Below are positions 8,546 to 16,777 of a stretch of DNA of 64,000 nt, one piece after another. How positions within the stretch are numbered: the stretch's first letter is position 1; each line of letters begins with the position of its first letter. Made by a program: the position numbers and the translations under genes. Source of the stretch: Sinomonas atrocyanea (GTDB lineage: Bacteria; Actinomycetota; Actinomycetes; Actinomycetales; Micrococcaceae); contig NZ_CP014518.1 in assembly GCF_001577305.1 (NCBI RefSeq), positions 1,798,001 to 1,862,000 of the forward strand. Reading direction: 5' to 3'. Below the pieces are notes generated by a model. It was not told the origin of the DNA, did not search any database, and worked only from the letters and a program-made list of their open reading frames with translations.

Positions 8546-9010
8546 TCAGGCCCGCGGTGCCAGGTCCTCGTTGAGCCGGTGCAGGTAGCGGGCGAGCTCG
8601 GCCAGCTCGCGCGTGTCCCACGAGGCGAGGCGCTCTGCGAAGTACTCGTGCCTGCGCGCCCTCAGGTCTTCGACATGGCTGCGGCCGGCCGGGGTCAGGG
8701 CCACGTGCTGTGCGCGGCGGTCGTGGGGGTCGGCCTCCTTGGCCACGAGCCCGATCTCCTCGAGGAGGGCGATCTGGCGGCTCACGGTGGGCTTGCCCAC
8801 GCCGACGGTCGCGGCGAGGTCCGTCACCCGCCGCGGCCCCTCGCCGAAGAGGATCGTCAGCAGCCCGTAGGCTGCCGGGTCGAGCTCGGGATGCAGGTCC
8901 TTCGACAGGCCGAGGGACGCGGCGCGCCCGCGCCTCCAGAACAGGCCGAGCTGCTGCTCGACGTCGACCAGGGCGGCGTCGAACCCGGCGGAGGCAGGCG
9001 GAGAAGGCAT
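8546..9010 (-). CDS. MarR-family transcriptional regulator
   Basis: A 154-aa winged-helix regulator. The recognition region VTDLAATVGVGKPTVSRQIA is at about 62-81 and the wing (ADPHDRRAQHVALTPAG) at about 93-109, both typical of MarR, which usually represses genes for efflux or stress responses and is released by small phenolics. It is transcribed alone, convergent with clgR, and no obvious partner gene is adjacent, so its target is unknown. The start is supported by a TAAGAT -10 six nt upstream. Confidence 0.85.
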   Translation of the reverse strand: MPSPPASAGFDAALVDVEQQLGLFWRRGRAASLGLSKDLHPELDPAAYGLLTILFGEGPRRVTDLAATVGVGKPTVSRQIALLEEIGLVAKEADPHDRRAQHVALTPAGRSHVEDLRARRHEYFAERLASWDTRELAELARYLHRLNEDLAPRA

Positions 9011-9016
9011 GCCACC

Positions 9017-9022
9017 ATCTTA
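9017..9022 (-). promoter_or_regulatory. -10 element of the MarR gene (leaderless)
   Basis: Read on the minus strand, TAAGAT is followed by 6 nt and the ATG at 9010. Confidence 0.5.
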
Positions 9023-9079
9023 GGTGCGCCGGTGCGGGCGGCGCGTGGCCGCCACAGCGGCGGAGAGGAGAATGGACCA

Positions 9080-9301
9080 GTGAGGAACAGCGATTTCTGG
9101 CGGCTCATGGAAGACGAATTCGGCAGCGGGTACGCCCATGTCCTGGCTTCGTCCGCCGTGCTCGCCGCCGTCGGAGGCCGCACGGCCGAGGAGGCGCTCA
9201 AGGCCGGCGTGCACCCCCGCACCGTGTGGCTCGCCGTCTGTGACCTGCAGGATGTGCCCGACGAGCGCCGCCTCGGGAAGGACCGCCCGCTCAAGGACTG
9301 A
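9080..9301 (+). CDS. DUF3046 protein upstream of recA
   Basis: A 73-aa protein (FWRLMEDEFGSGYAHVLA near the start, HPRTVWLAVCDLQDVP near the end) matching the small DUF3046 family found before recA across actinobacteria (mycobacterial Rv2738c position). The GTG at 9080 is preceded by GGAGAGGAG. It has no catalytic motif that I recognise; conservation of position suggests a link to DNA repair, but this is inference. The LexA-boxed recA promoter lies downstream of it, so it need not be SOS-induced with recA. Confidence 0.85.
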   Translation: MRNSDFWRLMEDEFGSGYAHVLASSAVLAAVGGRTAEEALKAGVHPRTVWLAVCDLQDVPDERRLGKDRPLKD

Positions 9302-9333
9302 CGCCCGGGATCTGCGACACGCCGGGGCCGGAT

Positions 9334-9363
9334 TCGAAGATGTGTTCGGGAGAGGGGTAATGT
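9334..9363 (+). promoter_or_regulatory. SOS promoter of recA (LexA box plus -10)
   Basis: TCGAAGATGTGTTCGG (9334-9349) matches the SOS consensus with two changes, followed by a -10-like TAATGT (9358-9363). The box would cover the -35 and spacer. Initiation near 9370 would give a leader of about 150 nt. Confidence 0.75.
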
Positions 9364-9425
9364 CCTCCACAGAGGATTCCACGCGCGGCAGCGCGCCGAG
9401 ATGTGCACATAGCGGGGTCGACGCG

Positions 9426-9453
9426 TTCGACTGTCGGTGGGCATCGGTAGCGT
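9426..9453 (+). promoter_or_regulatory. second, LexA-independent recA promoter (candidate)
   Basis: TTCGAC (9426-9431) and TAGCGT (9448-9453) are 16 nt apart. The -10 ends 7 nt before an ATG at 9461 that opens an 18-codon ORF. Two recA promoters, one LexA-independent, are known in mycobacteria; the parallel here is inference. Confidence 0.45.
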
Positions 9454-9460
9454 GAGCGGC

Positions 9461-9517
9461 ATGGAAGAGCGGTGGGCAGGACAGGGCGCTGCCGCGAACG
9501 ACCAGACCCGGAGGTAG
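9461..9517 (+). CDS. 18-codon leader ORF before recA (candidate)
   Basis: ATG at 9461 reads MEERWAGQGAAANDQTRR and stops at TAG 9515-9517, two nt before the recA ATG; the stop overlaps the recA Shine-Dalgarno GGAGGTAG. The ORF start lies 7 nt after a TAGCGT hexamer, so it could be the first codon of a leaderless transcript. If translated it would bring terminating ribosomes onto the recA ribosome-binding site. No homology is known to me; a chance ORF is possible. Confidence 0.4.
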   Translation: MEERWAGQGAAANDQTRR

Positions 9518-9519
9518 AC

Positions 9520-10572
9520 ATGGCAGCAGGAACGCCAGAGCGCCAGAAGGCACTCGAGGCAGCGCTCGCGCAGATCGACAAGCAGTTTGGCAAGGGATCG
9601 ATCATGCGCCTGGGGGATGACACGCGCGCCCCGATCGAGGTCATCCCGACCGGGTCGATTGCGCTCGACGTCGCCCTCGGGATCGGCGGCCTTCCGCGTG
9701 GACGCGTCGTCGAGATCTACGGCCCGGAGTCCTCGGGCAAGACGACGGTCGCGCTCCACGCCGTCGCCAACGCACAGCGGAACGGAGGCATCGCGGCGTT
9801 CATCGACGCCGAGCATGCCCTGGATCCCGAGTACGCGGCCAAGCTCGGCGTCGACACCGACGCCCTGCTCGTCTCGCAGCCGGACACCGGCGAGCAGGCG
9901 CTCGAGATCATGGACATGCTGGTCGGCTCGGGCTCGCTCGACATCATCGTCATCGACTCCGTGGCCGCGCTCGTGCCGCGCGCGGAGATCGAGGGCGAGA
10001 TGGGCGACAGCCACGTCGGACTCCAGGCCCGCCTCATGAGCCAGGCGCTGCGCAAGGTCACGGGCCGCCTCAACCAGACCAAGACCACCGCGATCTTCAT
10101 CAACCAGCTCCGCGAGAAGATCGGCGTGTTCTTCGGGTCCCCCGAGACGACCACGGGTGGAAAGGCGCTCAAGTTCTACGCGTCCGTCCGCATCGACGTG
10201 CGCCGGATCCAGACCCTCAAGGAGGGCGCCGACTCGGTGGGCAACCGTACCAAGGCCAAGATCGTCAAGAACAAGATGGCTCCGCCCTTCAAGCAGGCCG
10301 AATTCGACATCATCTACGGCCAGGGCATCTCCCGCGAGGGCGGCATCATCGACATGGGCGTCGAGCACGGCATCATCAAGAAGTCCGGCTCCTGGTTCAC
10401 CTACGACGGCGACCAGCTCGGCCAGGGCATGGAGAACTCCCGTCGGTTCCTGCGTGACAACCCCGAACTTGCCGCGGAGCTCGAGCGGCTCATCAAGGAG
10501 AAGCTCGGCGTCGGCGTGAAGCCGGAGTCGGGCGAGGAGCAGCCGCGCCTGAAGGCTGTCGACGGGGAGTAG
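9520..10572 (+). CDS. recA: recombinase A
   Basis: A 350-aa DNA-dependent ATPase that forms filaments on single-stranded DNA, drives strand exchange and triggers LexA self-cleavage. Walker A GPESSGKT is at 68-75; the loop and RAEIEGEMGDSHVGLQARLM region are conserved, as is INQLREKIGV. The ATG at 9520 follows GGAGGTAG with ideal spacing; the upstream GTG/ATG extension to 9472 would add 16 non-conserved residues. No intein is present, unlike in M. tuberculosis. It is followed by recX after 4 nt. Confidence 0.98.
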   Translation: MAAGTPERQKALEAALAQIDKQFGKGSIMRLGDDTRAPIEVIPTGSIALDVALGIGGLPRGRVVEIYGPESSGKTTVALHAVANAQRNGGIAAFIDAEHALDPEYAAKLGVDTDALLVSQPDTGEQALEIMDMLVGSGSLDIIVIDSVAALVPRAEIEGEMGDSHVGLQARLMSQALRKVTGRLNQTKTTAIFINQLREKIGVFFGSPETTTGGKALKFYASVRIDVRRIQTLKEGADSVGNRTKAKIVKNKMAPPFKQAEFDIIYGQGISREGGIIDMGVEHGIIKKSGSWFTYDGDQLGQGMENSRRFLRDNPELAAELERLIKEKLGVGVKPESGEEQPRLKAVDGE

Positions 10573-10576
10573 GCGC

Positions 10577-11119
10577 ATGGCGGCCCGCAGCGGACGTCCC
10601 GTGCCCCCGCAGGCGGAGCAGGATCCCGAGCCCGACCCCGAGTCGGTGGCCCGGGCCATCCTGCTCCGCCAGCTGACCCTCGGCCCGCGCAGCCGGCAGC
10701 AGCTCGAACGGAAGCTGCGCGACCGCAATGTGCCGGACGCCCTCGCCTCGAGGCTCCTGGACCGCTTCGAAGAGGTGGGCCTGGTTGACGACGCGGAGTT
10801 CGCCCGCCTCTGGGTGCGCAGCCGCGGCGAGACGAAGTCCCTCGGCAGGGCGGCCCTCCGTCGCGAGCTCGGGGAGAAGGGGATCACGGGCGACACGGCC
10901 GAGGAGGCGCTCGATGAGCTCTCGCCCGAGGTTGAGGAGGAAGCAGCGCGTCGGCTGCTCGCGCGCCGCGTCCGGCCGTTCGACCGCGACGATCCTGCGG
11001 CACGGGACAAGGAGCTGAGGCGGCTGGTAGCGATGCTCGCCCGCAAGGGACACGCCCCCGGTGCCGCCTTCCGGATCGCCGCGGAGGTCCTCGACAGCCT
11101 GGGACACGGGGAAGACTGA
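10577..11119 (+). CDS. recX: regulatory protein RecX
   Basis: A 180-aa all-helical protein that binds and restrains RecA filaments. The repeated three-helix pattern is visible: LLRQLTLGPRSRQQLERKL, then FEEVGLVDDAEFARLWVRSR and LRRELGEKGI. The first 25 residues are Pro/Glu-rich and variable. The start is 4 nt after the recA stop, giving an SOS-inducible recA-recX operon. Confidence 0.93.
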   Translation: MAARSGRPVPPQAEQDPEPDPESVARAILLRQLTLGPRSRQQLERKLRDRNVPDALASRLLDRFEEVGLVDDAEFARLWVRSRGETKSLGRAALRRELGEKGITGDTAEEALDELSPEVEEEAARRLLARRVRPFDRDDPAARDKELRRLVAMLARKGHAPGAAFRIAAEVLDSLGHGED

Positions 11120-11209
11120 GGCCCCTGCACCCTTGGCTGCGAGCGGCGGCCGGGGCGCCCAGGAGGCCGGCGGCGTGTCTGTGTGGTTCCTGAGAATCCT
11201 GTGACTAGA

Positions 11210-11237
11210 GTGACAAACGGGATTACTGCGGTATCGT
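11210..11237 (+). promoter_or_regulatory. promoter of the transglycosylase-like gene (leaderless)
   Basis: GTGACA (11210-11215) and TATCGT (11232-11237) are 16 nt apart, and the -10 ends 7 nt before the GTG at 11245. TGTGACTAGAGTGACA (11200-11215) overlaps the -35 and loosely resembles a CRP/GlxR site, although the right half is imperfect. Confidence 0.5.
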
Positions 11238-11244
11238 CTGACGG

Positions 11245-12594
11245 GTGCGATCTGAACGAGGTGTCCTCGCGGGCGGCCGCGCCGGCGCAGCCCGCGCTGC
11301 GCTCGTCCTGGCGCTCTGCCTGGCCTCCGTCGTGCCGGCGGCAGCCCCGAGTGCGACGGCGGATGACAACACGCCCCCGTCGGGCTATCCGACGTGGGCC
11401 GACGTCCAGGCTGCCAAGGCGAACGTCGATTCCGCGAAGGCGGAGAGCGACCGGATCGCGTCCCTGCTGACCACTGTCGAATCCAGCGCCGCCGATGCCT
11501 CGGCCAAGGCCGTGGCCGCCGGCGCCGCGTACGCGAGGGCCGCGCAGGCCGTGAAGGACCAGGAGCAGGTGGTCGCCGCCCTCGAGCAGGAAGCGGCCAA
11601 GAGGGCGTCGGAGCGGGACGCTGCCCAGCGGACCGCCGGCCAGTTCGCCGCCGATTCCTACATGGGCGGCTCACCGAGCGACCCCATCCAGACCCTCTCC
11701 GTGCTGGGGCAGCAGGACGGCATCGGCCGACTCCAGACCCTCCAGGTGCTCGGCGACCAGGAAGCACAGGCTGTCACGGACTACCGGGTGGCGGCCAACG
11801 CGGCGACCGCCGCCGAGGACAAGTCGCGGGCGGCCAAGGATGCCCTGGCCGACCTCGCCGCCACCGCGGCCCAGCAGCTCAGCGCCGCCCAGGACGCCCA
11901 GAAGCAGGCCGAGGACGCGGTCGCCCAGACGCAGCAGCACGAGGACACGCTGGTCGCGCAGCTGGCGGACCTGAAGGGGACCTCTGCGAACGTCGAACGC
12001 GGCTACCGGGAGGGCCAGGCGGCGCAGGCCGCCTACGAGGCCGCCCAGGAGGCCAAGCGGCGCGCCGCCGAGCAGGCGGCCCTCGAGGCCCAGCGCCGGG
12101 CCGCGGCCCAGGCCGCCGCAGAGCGGGCGCAGCAGCAGGCCCAGCTCGCAGCCCAGCAGCAGGCCCAGCAGCAGGCCGTCGCGCAGCAGAACGCCGCTGC
12201 CGTCCAGCAGCCGGCAGCGGCCCCCGCACCGGTGGTCGTCCCCCCGCCGCCCCCGCCGGTCGTGAGCCCGGGCGTGGGCGTCACGGATGACCCGGCAGGT
12301 GCGCAGGCCTACGCGTCCGGCCAGCTCGGCGGGTACGGCTGGGGAGGCGGCGAGTACGGGTGCCTCGTCAACCTCTGGAACAAGGAGTCCAGCTGGATGA
12401 CGGACGCGACCAACCCGTCGAGCGGCGCCTACGGCATCGCGCAGGCCCTCCCGCCGTCCAAGTACTCCACCGCGGGCAGCGACTGGCTCACCAACTACCG
12501 CACCCAGATCACGTGGGGGCTCGGGTACATCCGGGACCGCTACGGTTCGCCGTGCGGCGCATGGGCCCACGAAGTGGCCAACAACTGGTACTGA
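11245..12594 (+). CDS. secreted coiled-coil protein with C-terminal lytic-transglycosylase-like domain
   Basis: A 449-aa exported protein. An N-terminal signal peptide (RAALVLALCLASVVPAAA, about 17-34) is followed by a long Ala/Gln/Glu coiled coil (about 50-320), a Pro-rich spacer, and a C-terminal domain of about 80 residues with NLWNKESSWM and SGAYGIAQALPPSKYS, the pattern of lysozyme-like transglycosylases, including the E in KESSW as likely catalytic acid. The architecture suggests a cell-wall hydrolase with a spacing or oligomerising coiled coil, like FtsX-linked or Rpf-like enzymes. The start is supported by a leaderless promoter. Confidence 0.85.
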   Translation: MRSERGVLAGGRAGAARAALVLALCLASVVPAAAPSATADDNTPPSGYPTWADVQAAKANVDSAKAESDRIASLLTTVESSAADASAKAVAAGAAYARAAQAVKDQEQVVAALEQEAAKRASERDAAQRTAGQFAADSYMGGSPSDPIQTLSVLGQQDGIGRLQTLQVLGDQEAQAVTDYRVAANAATAAEDKSRAAKDALADLAATAAQQLSAAQDAQKQAEDAVAQTQQHEDTLVAQLADLKGTSANVERGYREGQAAQAAYEAAQEAKRRAAEQAALEAQRRAAAQAAAERAQQQAQLAAQQQAQQQAVAQQNAAAVQQPAAAPAPVVVPPPPPPVVSPGVGVTDDPAGAQAYASGQLGGYGWGGGEYGCLVNLWNKESSWMTDATNPSSGAYGIAQALPPSKYSTAGSDWLTNYRTQITWGLGYIRDRYGSPCGAWAHEVANNWY

Positions 12595-12599
12595 CCCCT

Positions 12600-12630
12600 G
12601 CCCAGCGTCCGCTCGCCGCGGGCGCTGGGC
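12600..12630 (+). terminator. terminator after the transglycosylase-like gene
   Basis: A 13-bp stem (12600-12612 with 12618-12630, one G-U pair) with a TCGCC loop, five nt after the stop codon. Confidence 0.75.
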
Positions 12631-12647
12631 CGCCGGGCCGCTGCCGG

Positions 12648-12653
12648 TACGCT
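12648..12653 (+). promoter_or_regulatory. miaB -10 element (leaderless)
   Basis: TACGCT ends 6 nt before the GTG at 12660 in the gap after the hairpin; no Shine-Dalgarno is present. Confidence 0.55.
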
Positions 12654-12659
12654 TGATGG

Positions 12660-14192
12660 GTGAGTTCCACCTTGCCCGCCCCGATCGCCGAGCCCGCCAC
12701 GACCTCTGCGCCGCGCTCCTACGAGGTGCGCACCTTCGGCTGCCAGATGAACGTCCACGATTCCGAGCGGATGTCCGGCCTCCTCGAGGCAGCCGGCTAC
12801 GTGAAGGCGCCCGAGGGCGCCGAGCCTGACGTGGTCGTCTTCAATACCTGCGCCGTCCGGGAGAACGCGGACAACCGGCTCTATGGGCACCTCGGTCAGC
12901 TGCGCCCGGTCAAGGAGCGGCACCCCGGCATGCAGATCGCCGTCGGCGGCTGCCTTGCCCAGAAGGACCGGGACACGATCCTCGCGAAGGCCCCCTGGGT
13001 GGACGCGGTCTTCGGCACCCACAACGTGGGGGCGCTTCCGGCGCTGCTCGAGCGCGCGCGCCACAACGACGAGGCGCAGCTGGAGATCCTCGAATCGCTC
13101 GAGGTGTTCCCCTCGACCCTGCCCACCAAGCGGGACTCCGTCTACAGCGGCTGGGTCTCCATCTCGGTCGGCTGCAATAACACCTGCACCTTCTGCATCG
13201 TCCCGAGCCTGCGCGGCAAGGAGCGCGACCGCCGGCCCGGCGAGATCCTCGCCGAGGTCCAGGCCCTCGTGGACGACGGCGCGATCGAGGTCACCCTGCT
13301 GGGCCAGAACGTCAACTCCTACGGCGTCGAATTCGGCGACCGGCTCGCCTTCGGCAAGCTCCTGCGCGCCTGCGGGCAGATCGAGGGCCTCGAGCGGGTG
13401 CGCTTCACGAGCCCCCACCCGGCGGCGTTCACTGACGACGTCATCGACGCGATGGCCGAGACGCCCAACGTCATGCCGCAGCTGCACATGCCGCTCCAGT
13501 CGGGCTCCGATCGGATCCTGCGCGAGATGCGCCGCTCGTACCGCAGCGCGAAGTTCCTCGGCATCCTCGACCGCGTCCGCGAGCGGATCCCGCACGCGGC
13601 GATCACCACCGACATCATCGTCGGCTTCCCGGGCGAGACCGAGGAGGACTTCCAGGCCACCCTCGACGTCGTGGAGCGCTCCCGGTTCTCGAGCGCCTTC
13701 ACGTTCCAGTACTCCCAGCGCCCCGGCACGCCGGCCGCGACCATGGCGGAGCAGCTGCCCAAGGCCGTGGTCCAGGAGCGCTACGAGAGGCTCATCGCCC
13801 TCCAGGACAGGATCGCCGCCGAGGAGAACGCCGCCCAGGTGGGCCGCACCCTTGAGGTGATGGCGACGGCGCAGCCCGGCCGCAAGGCGGGGGAGACCCA
13901 CCGCCTCTCCGGGCGCGCACGGGACAACCGCCTCGTGCACTTCTCCGTCCCCGAGGGCGCCCAGGCCCCCCGGCCGGGCGACCTCGTCACCGTGACCGTG
14001 ACCGAGGCGGCCGCGTTCCACCTCATCGCGGACCCCGCCGACCCGGCCGACTACTCGCTGCGCCGCTCGCGCGCCGGAGACGCGTGGGACCGCTCCCAGG
14101 CCGACTCCTGCGGGGTGCCCGCGCCGGGCGCCGGGTCCACGGGCCGCGGGGTGAGCCTGGGAATGCCCGCGCTGCCCGTCCGCGGCGCATAG
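12660..14192 (+). CDS. miaB: tRNA-2-methylthio-N6-dimethylallyladenosine synthase
   Basis: A 510-aa radical-SAM methylthiotransferase that adds the 2-methylthio group to i6A37 of tRNAs. The UPF0004 domain with three cluster cysteines begins RTFGCQMNVHDSERMSG, continues with FNTCAVRENA and GGCLAQKD; the radical-SAM motif is GCNNTCTFCIVPSLRG; a TRAM domain follows (RTLEVMATAQPG). The last 50 residues are a non-conserved tail that runs up to the miaA start. miaB and miaA act on the same base in sequence, which fits their adjacency. Confidence 0.96.
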   Translation: MSSTLPAPIAEPATTSAPRSYEVRTFGCQMNVHDSERMSGLLEAAGYVKAPEGAEPDVVVFNTCAVRENADNRLYGHLGQLRPVKERHPGMQIAVGGCLAQKDRDTILAKAPWVDAVFGTHNVGALPALLERARHNDEAQLEILESLEVFPSTLPTKRDSVYSGWVSISVGCNNTCTFCIVPSLRGKERDRRPGEILAEVQALVDDGAIEVTLLGQNVNSYGVEFGDRLAFGKLLRACGQIEGLERVRFTSPHPAAFTDDVIDAMAETPNVMPQLHMPLQSGSDRILREMRRSYRSAKFLGILDRVRERIPHAAITTDIIVGFPGETEEDFQATLDVVERSRFSSAFTFQYSQRPGTPAATMAEQLPKAVVQERYERLIALQDRIAAEENAAQVGRTLEVMATAQPGRKAGETHRLSGRARDNRLVHFSVPEGAQAPRPGDLVTVTVTEAAAFHLIADPADPADYSLRRSRAGDAWDRSQADSCGVPAPGAGSTGRGVSLGMPALPVRGA

Positions 14193-14197
14193 CCCCG

Positions 14198-15262
14198 GTG
14201 GGACAGGCAGCGCCGAGCGGGCGGCCGGGTTGCGCGGACGACGCCGGCCGCCCACCCGCCGTCGTGCCGGCGCCTCAGGCTCCCCCCGCCGCCGGCTCCG
14301 TCCCCGCCGCGCCGCCGGTCATCGCGGTGGTGGGTCCGACCGGGTCCGGGAAGTCGGACCTCGCGGTGGACCTCGCGCTCGCCCTGGACGGCGAGGTCGT
14401 CAACGCCGATGCGCTGCAGTTCTACCGCGGCATGGACATCGGCACCGCCAAGGCCACCCTTGAGGAGCGCCGCGGCGTCCCGCACCACCTCCTCGACGTG
14501 CTCGAGGTGACCGAGGAGGCCTCGGTCTCCCGCTTCCAGGGGTGGGCGCGGGCGGCGATCGCGGACATCCACGCCCGCGGCCGGCGCGCGATCCTCGTGG
14601 GCGGCTCGGGCCTCTACGTCCGCGCCGCGCTCGACGTCCTCGAGTTCCCGGGCACCGACCCGGCGGTCCGCGCCCGCCTCGAGGCCGAGGCGGCCGAGCG
14701 CGGCCTCGGGCCGCTGCGCGAGCGCCTGCGCCGTGTCGACCCCGTCTCCGCAGGCCGGCTGGGGGACGCGCGGCGGGTCATCCGCGCCCTCGAGGTGCAC
14801 GAGCTCACGGGACGGCCGTTCAGCTCCTTCATGCCCGAGCGCCAGTACGCGGCTCCCGCCGTCCAGATCGGCCTCGACCTCGACCGGGCCGAGCTGCATC
14901 GGCGCCTCGCCGCCCGCGTCCACCGCATGGTCGACGCCGGCCTGCCCGCCGAGGTCGCCCGGCTCGCCGCCGCGGGGCTGCGCGACGGACGCACCGCGTC
15001 GCGGGCACTGGGCTACGGCCAGTTCCTTGCGGTCCTGGACGGGACGTCCACCACGGAGCAGGCCACGGAGGAGACGATCGTCGCGACGAGGCAGTTCGCG
15101 CGCCGGCAGCTCACCTGGTTCCGCGCAGACCCGCGCGTGCACTGGCTGGACGCGCAGGCCCCGGACCTGATCGAGCAGGCGCTCGCCGTGGTCCGGGAGG
15201 CCGACTCCTCATCGGTGGCGGCTTCACCGCCCCAACCCGAGGCCCGCGGCGCGGCCCGGTAG
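14198..15262 (+). CDS. miaA: tRNA dimethylallyltransferase
   Basis: Transfers dimethylallyl to A37 of tRNAs that read codons starting with U, making the substrate of MiaB. P-loop GPTGSGKSDLAVDLA is present, with NADALQFYRGMDIGTAKA and GGSGLYVRAALD as family motifs, and QFARRQLTWFR in the C-terminal half. The start is uncertain: GTG 14198, 5 nt after the miaB stop, gives 354 aa with a 40-residue Pro/Ala-rich leader; a later GTG such as 14262 would give a length nearer the usual 300. Confidence 0.92.
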   Translation: MGQAAPSGRPGCADDAGRPPAVVPAPQAPPAAGSVPAAPPVIAVVGPTGSGKSDLAVDLALALDGEVVNADALQFYRGMDIGTAKATLEERRGVPHHLLDVLEVTEEASVSRFQGWARAAIADIHARGRRAILVGGSGLYVRAALDVLEFPGTDPAVRARLEAEAAERGLGPLRERLRRVDPVSAGRLGDARRVIRALEVHELTGRPFSSFMPERQYAAPAVQIGLDLDRAELHRRLAARVHRMVDAGLPAEVARLAAAGLRDGRTASRALGYGQFLAVLDGTSTTEQATEETIVATRQFARRQLTWFRADPRVHWLDAQAPDLIEQALAVVREADSSSVAASPPQPEARGAAR

Positions 15263-15265
15263 GCT
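15260..15265 (+). promoter_or_regulatory. dapF -10 element (leaderless)
   Basis: TAGGCT overlaps the miaA stop and ends 7 nt before the dapF ATG at 15273. Confidence 0.5.
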
Positions 15266-15272
15266 TGAGGGC

Positions 15273-16214
15273 ATGACCGTTCCGACGACCTCGGTACCCC
15301 ACGTCCTCGCAGCCCTGGCGGGCCTGCCCTTCGCCAAGGGGCACGGCACCGGCAATGACTTCGTGCTCGTCGCCGACCCCGACGGAGCACTGCACCTCGG
15401 CGAGGCAGAGGCCGCGGCGCTCTGCGACCGGCACCAGGGCCTCGGCGCCGATGGCCTCATCCGCGCCATCCGCTCGCGCCGCCTGCCCGAAGGCGAGGCA
15501 CTCCTTGCCGAGGAGCCTGGCGCGGAATGGTTCATGGACTACCGCAACGCGGACGGGTCCCTCTCGGAGATGTGCGGCAACGGGGTGCGGGTCTTCGTCG
15601 CCTTCCTGCTCGATGCCGGCCTCGTCGAGCTCGCGCCCGGCGAGGTGCTGCCCATCGGCACGCGGGCCGGGGTGAAGCGGGTCGAGCGGCGCGAGGACGG
15701 CTTCGCTGTGGACATGGGCCCCTGGACGTTCATCCACCCGGAGCACGCCGCCGCCGAGGCGAGCGATGCGACCGTCACCGCCGCCGGCCTCGACGTCGCC
15801 CGGCCCGGGCTGAGCGTGAGCATGGGCAATCCGCACACCGTGGTGGCGCTCGCCGAATCGAGCGAGCTCGCAGGACTCGGCCTCCACACGGCCCCGCTCG
15901 TCGACCCCGTGCCGCCGCACGGGACGAACGTCGAGTTCGTCGTGCCCTCGGACCCGCTCGTGTCCGCCGGCGTGGGCAGCATCACCATGCGCGTGCACGA
16001 GCGCGGAGTCGGCGAGACCCAGTCCTGCGGGACCGGGGCCTGCGCGGCCGCGGTCGCGATCCGGTACTGGGCCGGGGCCGGTGCCCCGGACCGGTGGGCC
16101 GTCGGCGTCCCCGGCGGCACGGTGGGGGTCTCCTTCGTGCCGGGCCCCGACGGCCGCGAGCACGTCGAGCTCTCGGGCCCCGCGGTCATCGTGGCGCACG
16201 GAACCCTCGGCTGA
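15273..16214 (+). CDS. dapF: diaminopimelate epimerase
   Basis: A 313-aa cofactor-free epimerase converting LL- to meso-diaminopimelate for peptidoglycan and lysine. Both catalytic cysteines are present, in SEMCGNGVRVF (about 106) and QSCGTGACAAA (about 252). The N-terminus GHGTGNDFVL is the usual substrate-binding loop. Slightly longer than the E. coli enzyme. It is convergent with the two minus-strand genes that follow. Confidence 0.96.
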   Translation: MTVPTTSVPHVLAALAGLPFAKGHGTGNDFVLVADPDGALHLGEAEAAALCDRHQGLGADGLIRAIRSRRLPEGEALLAEEPGAEWFMDYRNADGSLSEMCGNGVRVFVAFLLDAGLVELAPGEVLPIGTRAGVKRVERREDGFAVDMGPWTFIHPEHAAAEASDATVTAAGLDVARPGLSVSMGNPHTVVALAESSELAGLGLHTAPLVDPVPPHGTNVEFVVPSDPLVSAGVGSITMRVHERGVGETQSCGTGACAAAVAIRYWAGAGAPDRWAVGVPGGTVGVSFVPGPDGREHVELSGPAVIVAHGTLG

Positions 16215-16223
16215 GCCCAGCGC

Positions 16224-16766
16224 TCAGCCGGCACCCGTCCCGTCCGGCGGCGGGTAGGTGATCCGCCCGTCCGCGTCGACGCGGGCGAAGGGCGTGAGCT
16301 GCGCGCGCTCCTGGGAGGTGGGCGAGATGAGGTGCACCACCTCGACGCCGGCCACGAGGAGAGCGTCGGTGATGAGCCTGCGGTGGCAGCGCCACGGCAC
16401 TGCCTCGCTGCACATGATGGCGGGGATGCCCTCCTCGGCCAGTCCGACGAGTTCGGTGAGCCCCTCGTGGAAGTCGCTGCCGGCCATGTAGTCGGCATAG
16501 TCGCGGAAGCCCTTCACCCGCCACCCGCCGTTCGGAGTCGGCGTGCCCGCAGGCGTGTGCCGGCGGCCGCCCAGGGCCGGCAGCCACCGGTAGCCGAGCC
16601 CCGTGGGGAGCCCCTCGCGGAGGGCGTCCTGGTTCCACTGGGGATGCTTCCTCGACGCCGGGAACGAGCGCACGTCCACCAGCTCCGTCACCCCGTGGGG
16701 GCGCAGCATCGCCACGAGCTCGGAGAGCTGGCGGGTCGAGTGGCCGATGGTGAAGACCTTCGTCAT
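16224..16766 (-). CDS. DUF488 family protein
   Basis: A 180-aa soluble protein opening with FTIGHSTR, followed by VDVRSFPASRKHPQWN and, near the end, IMCSEAVPWRCHRRLI, the three conserved blocks of DUF488. The two cysteines in the last block suggest a redox or metal role, but no activity is established that I can name. It begins 11 nt after the end of the methyltransferase gene on the same strand, so the two probably share a transcript. Confidence 0.85.
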   Translation of the reverse strand: MTKVFTIGHSTRQLSELVAMLRPHGVTELVDVRSFPASRKHPQWNQDALREGLPTGLGYRWLPALGGRRHTPAGTPTPNGGWRVKGFRDYADYMAGSDFHEGLTELVGLAEEGIPAIMCSEAVPWRCHRRLITDALLVAGVEVVHLISPTSQERAQLTPFARVDADGRITYPPPDGTGAG

Positions 16767-16777
16767 GGGCCGGACCC

